Assembly (NCBI GenBank): GCA_002424495.1 | Contig: DIKH01000283.1 | Location: forward strand, 1-15,690 | DNA from: Desulfobacteraceae bacterium UBA5623 | GTDB taxonomy: Bacteria; Desulfobacterota; DSM-4660; Desulfatiglandales; Desulfatiglandaceae | Reading direction: 5' to 3' | DNA: 15,690 nt | Shown: positions 1 to 5,743 of the stretch, one piece after another | How positions within the stretch are numbered: position 1 is the first letter of the stretch | How the letters are laid out: each line of letters starts with the position of its first letter | Program-made: the position numbers and the translations under genes | Notes under the pieces: model-generated | What the model saw: only the letters and a program-made list of their open reading frames with translations | What the model was told of the DNA's origin: nothing | Databases searched by the model: none

Positions 1-479
1 ATGGCGGCGGCATTTGAATAAAGATCACTGGAGTAGTGGAGCGCATCCGCCTTAAGCGGGCTTGAGTCTGTCTCCGCGCCCACCTTTTTGAGCCTCCTTG
101 AGATAACAAAGCTGAAGATAAGGGATAGGGCCATGACCCCTGTGTCAAGGCTGGAATAAGAAATCGGCACATTTTCAACATATTTTTGGGCTGATTTGAG
201 AATGATAGCCCCGCCGGTACATAGAATAACCAGAGATTGGGCGACCGCCGCCAGATTTTCAACCTTGCCATGTCCGTAGTGATGCGTACGGTCAGGGGGT
301 TGGGCCGACTTTCCTATGGCCAAGAAATTCATGGCCGACATGAATACATCCAACAGACTGTCAAGACCGGAAGAGACCACCGCCATAGATCCGGAAATCA
401 TCCCCACACAAAATTTACTGACAGCAAGAACTAGGGCTGCAACGATGGCAAATAGAGATGTCTTTTGTTTGATCTCCAT
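1..479 (-). CDS. Cation diffusion facilitator (CDF) transporter, N-terminal part, cut by window edge
   Basis: Open on the minus strand from ATG at 479-477 to the window edge: 159 codons with no stop. The translation shows CDF features: a first membrane helix (about residues 8-30), SSGLDSLLD (37-44), a histidine-rich DRTHHYGHGKVEN stretch (63-75), further hydrophobic helices, then LKADALHYSSD (142-152). D40/D44 plus H148/D152 reproduce the four-ligand transport site of YiiP-like zinc/cadmium/iron exporters, so divalent metal efflux across the inner membrane is the likely role. The metal cannot be assigned. The cytoplasmic C-terminal domain lies outside the window. The ribosome site is weak (GAGAG before a T-run). 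It is the most distal of three minus-strand genes, separated from the dehydrogenase by a repeat element, so co-transcription is uncertain. Confidence 0.85.
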   Translation of the reverse strand, partial: MEIKQKTSLFAIVAALVLAVSKFCVGMISGSMAVVSSGLDSLLDVFMSAMNFLAIGKSAQPPDRTHHYGHGKVENLAAVAQSLVILCTGGAIILKSAQKYVENVPISYSSLDTGVMALSLIFSFVISRRLKKVGAETDSSPLKADALHYSSDLYSNAAA

Positions 480-493
480 AAAAAAACTCTCAT

Positions 494-635
494 GAGCCGG
501 TTTCAAAACGTTTCAGTTTGGCCAAGATCAAGGCGGGCGAAAATTTTAACCGCAGGAATACACGGAGTATTTCGAGGATTAAAATCTGAGCCCAACGCTG
601 AGATTGGCCAAAATGGGACGTTTTGAAATTGGCTC
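494..635. repeat. MITE-like palindromic intergenic element, best copy
   Basis: Two 32-nt arms, 494-525 and 604-635, are inverted copies matching at 27 of 32 positions. They share TTTCAAAACGT near the outer ends and TTTGGCCAA at the inner ends. The 78-nt interior carries TTAACCGCAGGAATAC (546-561), found again exactly and inverted at 2655-2670. The element ends one base before the stop codon of the acyl-CoA dehydrogenase (TGA, complement of 636-638). It has no coding capacity. Arm structure, size (142 nt) and recurrence in nearby gaps fit a non-autonomous mobile element or a REP/BIME-like repeat that could fold in RNA. No target-site duplication was established. Confidence 0.7.
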
Positions 636-1790
636 TCACGGCAGTCGCATATTTTTTAATATATCTCTTGAGATCACCAGCCTCTGGATCTCCGAGGTCC
701 CCTCGTATATGGTGAACACCCGGGCGTCCCTGTAAAATCTTTCAACCTGATAGTCCTTCATGTAGCCATAGCCTTCGTGTATTTCCATGGCCTTGCCTGT
801 TACGCGATTGGCCATCTCAGATGCAAATAGCTTTGCCATGGAGGCCTGTGTGGTATAGGATTCTCCCCTGTCTTTTTTTGAAGCGGCGGCATACATCAAA
901 TGTCTGGCGGCCTCTATCTCAGTTGCCATATCAGCAATCATCCAGCGCAATGGCTGGAGCTGGGAAAGGGGTTTACCGAACTGTAGCCTTCCTGTGGCAT
1001 ATTTTACCGCAGCATCCAATGCGGCCTGGGCAACTCCCACGGACTGTGCGCTGATCCCTATCCTGCCGCTGTCCAGGACCTTCATTGCAATCAAAAAGCC
1101 GTCTCCCTCTTGGCCAAGCATATTTTCAGCAGGAACGCGGCAATCCTCAAAAATAACGTCTGTTGTATCAGAAGCGCGCAAACCCAGCTTATTTTCCTCC
1201 GGCCCGACAATCAGCCCCGGCGTCCCCTTTTCAACAATGAACACGCTTATGCCTTGGTGTCCCTTGGTATCATCTGTCTTGGCGGTAACAATAACGGTCC
1301 CGGAATTCTTTCCGGAAGTTATAAAACGTTTTATGCCGTTTATGACATAATGATCCCCATCACGCACCGCCGCGGATGTCTGTTTGACCGGGTCTGAACC
1401 GGCCCCGGGCTCTGTCAGGGCAAAGGCGCCTATTACCTTTCCCTCTGCAAGCGGCTTCAGGTATTTCTGTTTCTGTGCCTCAGTGCCAAAACGATATATG
1501 CTTTCACAGATTATGGAATTCTGCACCGACATTACGACAGCAGTAGAGGCGCACGAATAGGCGATTTCAACCAGCGCAAGCACATAGCTGACAGCGTCGG
1601 CGCTTGACCCGTTGTATTCAAAAGGGATCATCATCCCCATAAGTCCCAGCTCCCCCATGGCCTTGAAGATTTCGGCGGGAAAATGTCTTGTCTCATCCCG
1701 TTCCGCGGCATTAGCGGCCACAACATTGCGGGAGAACTGCCTGACCATGGTCTGAATCATTCTTTGTTCACCGTTAAGATCAAAACTCAT
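636..1790 (-). CDS. Acyl-CoA dehydrogenase, short-chain/butyryl-CoA type
   Basis: A 384-aa flavoprotein, the usual length for this family. It oxidises acyl-CoA to trans-2-enoyl-CoA, using FAD and passing electrons to electron-transfer flavoprotein; it is cytoplasmic. Visible motifs: FALTEPGAGSDP (123-134, family signature 1), the flavin-contacting RFITSGK region (155-161), QFGKPLSQLQ (270-279), a GYGYMKDYQVERFYRDAR segment (340-357), and IYEGTSEIQR (361-370), in which E363 aligns with the catalytic base of short- and medium-chain enzymes. The position of that glutamate rules out the isovaleryl/long-chain arrangement. The start is supported by an AGAGGGG ribosome site about 8 nt upstream. The upstream XRE-cupin regulator on the same strand may control it (inference). 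Exact chain-length or branched/aromatic substrate cannot be read from the sequence. Confidence 0.95.
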   Translation of the reverse strand: MSFDLNGEQRMIQTMVRQFSRNVVAANAAERDETRHFPAEIFKAMGELGLMGMMIPFEYNGSSADAVSYVLALVEIAYSCASTAVVMSVQNSIICESIYRFGTEAQKQKYLKPLAEGKVIGAFALTEPGAGSDPVKQTSAAVRDGDHYVINGIKRFITSGKNSGTVIVTAKTDDTKGHQGISVFIVEKGTPGLIVGPEENKLGLRASDTTDVIFEDCRVPAENMLGQEGDGFLIAMKVLDSGRIGISAQSVGVAQAALDAAVKYATGRLQFGKPLSQLQPLRWMIADMATEIEAARHLMYAAASKKDRGESYTTQASMAKLFASEMANRVTGKAMEIHEGYGYMKDYQVERFYRDARVFTIYEGTSEIQRLVISRDILKNMRLP

Positions 1791-1829
1791 ACAATGCCCC
1801 TCTTTCTTAAAATCACAGAATCTAACGCA

Positions 1830-1996
1830 GCAGTTTCAAAATGTCCATACTTGCCCGTCCCGCCACTCGAACCACAGTAATGAATTATTAATTTTAAATG
1901 TTGAATTGTTTCCTTAAGTTAAAATTAACAACTCAAAACTCAAGATTGAACTTTGTCCTGACGCAGGGTGGGCTAAAGTGGCGTTTTGAAGTTTGC
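1830..1996. repeat. Diverged second copy of the palindromic intergenic element
   Basis: The gap between the dehydrogenase and the XRE-cupin gene is bounded by inverted arms, 1830-1856 and 1970-1996, matching at about 18 of 27 positions. They share the TTCAAAA core and terminal GCCC of the better copy at 494-635. The AT-rich interior (roughly 1878-1950) does not resemble the interior of that copy. Like the first copy, this one lies just past the stop codon of the minus-strand gene next to it. Similarity is modest, so this is a probable rather than certain family member. Confidence 0.45.
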
Positions 1997-2009
1997 TCTT
2001 AAGCCAGTA

Positions 2010-2561
2010 TTATGGCACATATATGATCACTATAAGCAATGCCTGTTTGTCACTCAAATTTTTCAAATTGTGCCTTATCCCTGAGTTGAAGTGGAGAGAA
2101 TCACCCTCATTTAACACATTAATGTTTTCTCCCACCATAACCTCAACCCTTCCTGAAAGCACATAGACAAACTCCTCCCCTTCGTGCTGATATCCTACCC
2201 CGCTGTGATCCTGCATGGGGTCTATCGAGACCTGAAAGGCCTTCAGGTGTTTTTTTTCAACTCCAGGCGTCAGGGTTTTGTAGGCATAATTGTCCGTCCG
2301 TTTTGCGGAGGCGCTTATGCGATTTATCACCTCTGATCCCTGTTCTTTCAATAGGATAGCGGAATCAATATCCAATGCCCTCGCGATCTGCAAAATGGCG
2401 CCAACAGCCGGCATCGTTGCATTTTTTTCGATCTTTTCCAGATACTCGGTAGAAAACCCTGTTTCATTGGCTACCACATCGAGGGAGATATTTTTTCCCT
2501 CTCTTGCATTTCTGATTTTTTCACCGACTGAAACAATTTCATCTGAATTCTTCTTGGTCAT
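2010..2561 (-). CDS. XRE-family transcriptional regulator with C-terminal cupin domain
   Basis: A 183-aa protein from the ATG at 2561. A longer reading from 2585 adds eight residues that are really the ribosome site: AAGAGGAGG lies just upstream of 2561, which settles the start. Residues about 12-67 form a HTH_3/XRE DNA-binding domain (VGEKIRNAREGKNISLDVVA, then the recognition segment GFSTEYLEKIEKN). Residues about 105-182 form a cupin barrel with HEGEEFVYVLSG and a later GIRH, so a metal- or ligand-binding pocket is plausible. Family members act as dimeric repressors or activators that sense small metabolites. The neighbouring acyl-CoA dehydrogenase on the same strand is a natural target, but the ligand and operator are unknown. 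Confidence 0.92.
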   Translation of the reverse strand: MTKKNSDEIVSVGEKIRNAREGKNISLDVVANETGFSTEYLEKIEKNATMPAVGAILQIARALDIDSAILLKEQGSEVINRISASAKRTDNYAYKTLTPGVEKKHLKAFQVSIDPMQDHSGVGYQHEGEEFVYVLSGRVEVMVGENINVLNEGDSLHFNSGIRHNLKNLSDKQALLIVIIYVP

Positions 2562-2922
2562 ACTGCCTCCTCTTAAAAAAGACAATGGCCTAAAATGGCT
2601 ACTTTCCCCAATTTCTGCGGTATACGAAAATGTTAGTCCTCGAAATTCTTCGAGGTATTCCTGCGGTTAATCCAGCCCTGGCGGGATTTTCTTCCTTGAG
2701 CTTGGAAAAAATATTTTATTCTCGAACAGTATCCTTGCCCTATTTTGGGTCGCTATTTATCACAAAGTCAAGAAGAACACAAAAAAAGCTTAAGCCACCC
2801 ATAGCACAGGGGACCAAGCTTAACTTAACATTTTTTTTGACTATCAGGCTTATCTTTTCTATATTGAACTTTCATCCAACATCCTTCAATTTTTGCGCCG
2901 GCCTACAAGGGTCTTTCGGGCA
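2562..2922. other. Divergent intergenic region with no recognisable gene
   Basis: This gap separates the divergently transcribed XRE-cupin gene and the AI-2E-type membrane protein, so it should contain both promoters. The left half holds a partial, inverted copy of the dispersed repeat (about 2588-2710). The right half (about 2710-2890) is AT-rich with poly-A and poly-T runs, for example around 2781 and 2830. I see no convincing ORF with a ribosome site and no clear sigma-70 promoter pair that I would defend. Confidence 0.6.
2588..2710. repeat. Partial inverted copy of the dispersed intergenic repeat
   Basis: Read on the opposite strand, 2625-2670 aligns with the interior of the 494-635 element. 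The 16-nt TTAACCGCAGGAATAC is identical (546-561 versus complement of 2655-2670), followed by TTTCGAGGA and TTAA blocks in the same order. Similarity resumes after about 14 extra bases, with ATTTTC then CCTTGAGCTTGG (about 2686-2706) matching the inner arm side. TGGCC plus AAAATGG near 2586-2599 resembles the other arm. The outer TTTCAAAACGT ends are not evident, so the copy is degenerate or truncated. Confidence 0.55.
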
Positions 2923-3984
2923 ATGCAACAGCAAATCGGCTCCAGATTTTTTATCATATTTTTGATCTGCTCCCTGGCCCTGTTTTCAGGCCTGTTCTGG
3001 GCATATATCTCATCAATTGTGCTGGCGTTGCTCATTTCAAGCGTGTTCCATCCCCTCTATTTGCGGATCAAGGCCCTGTTCAAGGGGCGAGAGACCTGGG
3101 CTGCTCTGTTTATGACCATTTTTGTCCTTCTGGTCCTGATAATTCCTGTTGGCTGGTTTGTTGGCACGCTTTCCAATGAGGCATTTGATTTCTATAATGC
3201 AACACGCAGTTCAGTCTCTTTAAAACAGATCCAGGAATTCATCAATAGCGATTCCGTTTGGGTCAAGCGGGTCAAGGGCCTGGCACAGATGTCAGGAATG
3301 GAATTCACCCCCGAGGCAATTGAGGAGATGGCCACATCTGTAGGGAAGATTGTCGGGCTGTTTCTGTTCAATCAAATAAGCTCTTTTGCCTCAAACCTCT
3401 TAAGCGTCCTTCTGCATCTGTTCCTGATGATGATGACCATCTATTATCTCCTTAGGGATGGGGGCCGGCTCAAGGAATATATTGTTCAATTACTTCCCCT
3501 GCCAAGGGAGCAGTTGGAAAAGGTGAGCAATAAATTTCAGGAAATGGGCAGGGCCATCATCATCGGCAGTGGTTTTTCAAGCCTTTTGCACGGGATTTTT
3601 GGGGGTATTGGTTTTTTTATATTTGATCTTAATGCACCTTTTCTCTGGGGGGCCATAATCGGTTTTTTGGGCTTTATTCCTTTTATCGGGCCTTCAGTGG
3701 TATATATTCCGGCCATGGTCATGTTGATACTCGAAAACAATAAGGCCGCGGCCTTATTGTTTTTTTTATACAATCTGAGCTATGGCACCATCATAGAATA
3801 CCTCGTCAAGCCCCGCATTATTGGAGGTGAGATGCAGATGAACTCCCTTCTGGTCTTTATCGGCATAATAGGGGGGATAAAGCTGTTCGGCATATTGGGT
3901 ATTATTTACGGGCCATTAATCATTACGGTATTTTTGACCCTTGCAGAGATTTACAGGCTGGAATACAAAGGACAGACAACTTAA
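2923..3984 (+). CDS. AI-2E/PerM family membrane transport protein
   Basis: A 353-aa polytopic inner-membrane protein from ATG at 2923. A TTG at 2893 would add ten charged residues but has no ribosome site, so the ATG is preferred although its own site is weak. The layout is typical of the AI-2E transporter family (PF01594): two N-terminal helices (about 8-45), a third (59-82), a soluble stretch (about 85-145), a helix at about 150-178, then clustered helices from 205 to the end. The conserved FIPFIGP loop, VKPRIIGG and the C-terminal GIIYGPLI segment are visible. Family members have been linked to autoinducer-2 export or Na+/H+ exchange, and most are uncharacterised, so the substrate is not assigned. 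It ends 38 nt before fructose-bisphosphatase, so the two could share a transcript. Confidence 0.9.
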   Translation: MQQQIGSRFFIIFLICSLALFSGLFWAYISSIVLALLISSVFHPLYLRIKALFKGRETWAALFMTIFVLLVLIIPVGWFVGTLSNEAFDFYNATRSSVSLKQIQEFINSDSVWVKRVKGLAQMSGMEFTPEAIEEMATSVGKIVGLFLFNQISSFASNLLSVLLHLFLMMMTIYYLLRDGGRLKEYIVQLLPLPREQLEKVSNKFQEMGRAIIIGSGFSSLLHGIFGGIGFFIFDLNAPFLWGAIIGFLGFIPFIGPSVVYIPAMVMLILENNKAAALLFFLYNLSYGTIIEYLVKPRIIGGEMQMNSLLVFIGIIGGIKLFGILGIIYGPLIITVFLTLAEIYRLEYKGQTT

Positions 3985-4022
3985 TCCGAAAAAAAACAAT
4001 ACATTATTGAGGAGGTTCGAAT

Positions 4023-5063
4023 ATGGGTAAACGTGATATAAGCATCACCATTACACAACACATCCTGGAGCAACAGAAGCTCGAAAATCCTGCCGCAACC
4101 GGGGCATTTACAATACTGCTCAATGAACTGGTCGTTGCGGCCAAGGTCATTTCAAGAGAAGTAAACAAGGCGGGACTGGCGGATATCCTTGGTGCAACCG
4201 GAAAGTATAATGTCCAGGGTGAACAGGTGCAGAAGCTGGACCAGTTCGCCAATCAGATTATAATTGAACGAATGCAGCACATCGGTCAGTTGTGTTGCAT
4301 GGCCTCGGAAGAGGATGCAGATCTTATTGACATCCCTCCACGGTACCCCAAAGGCGATTATATTATTCTTTTTGACCCGTTGGATGGGAGTTCAAATATT
4401 GATGTCAATGTCAGCATCGGGACCATATTCGGCATCTACAAAAAGAAGAGCAAGGAGACAAGGATAGACTGCCTGCTTAATGACGTCTTACAGCCGGGAC
4501 GGGAGCAGGTTGCCGCCGGCTACTTTATCTACGGATCCAGCACCATGATGGTATACACCACCGGAAACGGCACAGGCGTACATGGTTTCACCCTGTTTCC
4601 AAGTGTCGGGGAATTTCTCCTTTCCCATGAAAACATCCGTATCCCTGAAAAGGGGAAGATTTACAGTGTAAACGAAGGCAACTACCCTTATTGGAATGAC
4701 AGGACCTGGAAGCTGGTGGACTATTTTAAGACCAAAAACCTTGAAACAGGAAGACCATACAGCTCAAGATATGTCGGAAGCCTTGTGGCGGATTTTCACC
4801 GCAATCTCCTGAAAGGCGGCATTTTCATGTATCCGGCTGACTTAAAAGACCCGAAAAAGTCCACGGGCAAATTAAGGCTGATGGTGGAGGCAAACCCCCT
4901 TGCCTTCGTGGTCCAGGAGGCGGGAGGATACGCCAGCGACGGAAATGGCCCGATCCTGGATATAGAGCCAAACCAATTGCATCAGAGGGTTCCCCTCTAT
5001 ATTGGAAGCAAAAAGGATGTGGAATTGGCCGAGCAGTTTATCAGCGGGAAAAGAAAATCTTAA
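4023..5063 (+). CDS. fbp: Fructose-1,6-bisphosphatase, class I
   Basis: A 346-aa cytoplasmic enzyme that hydrolyses fructose 1,6-bisphosphate to fructose 6-phosphate, the committed step of gluconeogenesis. Metal- and substrate-binding motifs are intact: SEED (95-98), FDPLDGSSNIDVN (117-129) carrying D118 and D121, the SSRYVGSLVADFHRNL substrate region (247-262), MYPAD (269-273), and KLRLMVEANPLAFVVQEAGG (283-302). Length and motif order match class I enzymes. A strong GAGGAGG ribosome site lies just upstream of 4023. An autotrophic or organic-acid-using anaerobe needs this enzyme for sugar synthesis; a link with the preceding membrane protein is positional only. No frameshift or missing residue is seen. 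Confidence 0.97.
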   Translation: MGKRDISITITQHILEQQKLENPAATGAFTILLNELVVAAKVISREVNKAGLADILGATGKYNVQGEQVQKLDQFANQIIIERMQHIGQLCCMASEEDADLIDIPPRYPKGDYIILFDPLDGSSNIDVNVSIGTIFGIYKKKSKETRIDCLLNDVLQPGREQVAAGYFIYGSSTMMVYTTGNGTGVHGFTLFPSVGEFLLSHENIRIPEKGKIYSVNEGNYPYWNDRTWKLVDYFKTKNLETGRPYSSRYVGSLVADFHRNLLKGGIFMYPADLKDPKKSTGKLRLMVEANPLAFVVQEAGGYASDGNGPILDIEPNQLHQRVPLYIGSKKDVELAEQFISGKRKS

Positions 5064-5115
5064 GTTTTTACAAAATGAATTGCGCTCAAAAGTGACAGGA
5101 TATTTTTTAGTAAAC

Positions 5116-5175
5116 TCACCACGAAGACCACGAAGAGATTAAAAACTTCGTGCTTCTTCGCGGACTTCGTGGTGA
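5116..5175. repeat. CACCACGAAG-type imperfect palindrome
   Basis: Arms 5116-5136 and 5155-5175 are inverted copies matching at 19 of 21 positions around an 18-nt centre. The core unit is CACCACGAAG with a second CGAAGA block, so each arm is itself internally repetitive. It starts about 50 nt after the fbp stop and could fold in the transcript as a stabilising or attenuating hairpin. It has no T-run directly after the stem, so I do not call it an intrinsic terminator. Similar palindromes are, from memory, common between genes in deltaproteobacteria. Confidence 0.65.
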
Positions 5176-5183
5176 AACGGTAA

Positions 5184-5525
5184 CGCTTTTTAAAAACTTG
5201 TCTGGTTCCTTTTTGTCCAGGTGAGTGTGGAGAGCGACTCGGCCTGAAGCAAGGCCTGCTTGTTACGGCTGAGGTCAAGACGCCGTGGGTCATTATACAA
5301 AAGGGCATTGAAGAGCCTGCCTGCAGTGCGGAAAACAGATTCAATGGGGTTATTGCCTCTGTAACAAAGGGAGAGATTAATACAGAGTATGCTGTCCGCA
5401 TTTTTGATGGAACCGAGTTATGCACTGTATTTTCCACGGCAAGCAGCCAACACCTCAATCTTTGCGAAGGTGACTTGGTGTGGGTAATATTCAACTGCTT
5501 TTCAGTGGTCTTGCATATTGATTAA
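5184..5525 (+). pseudogene. Decayed C-terminal fragment of a ModE/TOBE-domain molybdate-responsive protein
   Basis: The frame reading 5184-5525 is open to a TAA at 5523-5525 but has no ATG and no usable alternative start near its beginning. From 5241 it reads like two adjoining molybdate-binding TOBE modules: GLKQGLLVTAEVKTPWVII, then NRFNGVIASVTKGEINTEY, RIFDGTELCTVF and LCEGDLVWVIFNCFSVVLH. The AEVK-PWV element is typical of the ModE C-terminal region. Just upstream, a different frame reads VSVESDSA and stops at TGA (5245-5247). This suggests a frameshift around 5235-5245 that breaks the first module. The DNA-binding N-terminus is missing and a palindrome occupies the place where it might have been. 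Judged a non-functional remnant; expression of a short TOBE peptide is unlikely without a start. Confidence 0.65.
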
Positions 5526-5743
5526 CCGCAGGCAGTCCAATGACACCGTCTTTGATAACAGCAAAGATGTTAAGTTTCAAATCCTCTTGACCCTCTTCTT
5601 AATTTTGGTTAGATTGCTTTGACATCTCAAAACAGCTTGTTTTATCAATCATTAAAAAATCTTAACTGATTATTGAAGTCCTTTTTTATCAAGTCTGGAT
5701 GGCGGTTATTATTCTATGCGATTTTTCTGAATAACAGGCAATC
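5526..5743. other. Upstream region of the defence operon, no intact gene
   Basis: An AT-rich stretch between the TOBE remnant and the nuclease-methyltransferase gene. Apart from a possible promoter at 5619-5648, I see no ORF with a start and ribosome site on either strand. It is the only sizeable non-coding DNA ahead of the seven coupled genes, so operon control elements should lie here. Confidence 0.5.
5619..5648 (+). promoter_or_regulatory. Possible sigma-70 promoter for the defence operon
   Basis: A perfect TTGACA (5619-5624) is followed after 18 nt by TATCAA (5643-5648), four of six matches to the -10 consensus. This leaves roughly 90 nt of leader before the start at 5744. The -10 box is imperfect and the assignment rests on consensus match and position only. 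Confidence 0.35.

Noticed and set aside
237..434. Plus-strand 65-codon frame
   Set aside because: It is antisense to the CDF transporter fragment, whose metal-site motifs are clear.
2893..2922. TTG start ten codons upstream for the AI-2E-type protein
   Set aside because: There is no ribosome site before it and the extra residues are charged and precede a normal N-terminal membrane helix; the ATG at 2923 is preferred.
5060..5494. Minus-strand open frame of 144 codons in the gap after fbp
   Set aside because: It runs antisense to the TOBE-domain remnant and through the CACCACGAAG palindrome; the plus-strand frame carries the recognisable protein motifs.
5526..5700. Possible short minus-strand protein remnant (frames reading MIDKTSCFEMSKQ and LKLNIFAVIKDGVIGLP)
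   Set aside because: The pieces are short, in different contexts and interrupted by stops; I could not tie them to any family, so chance is likely.
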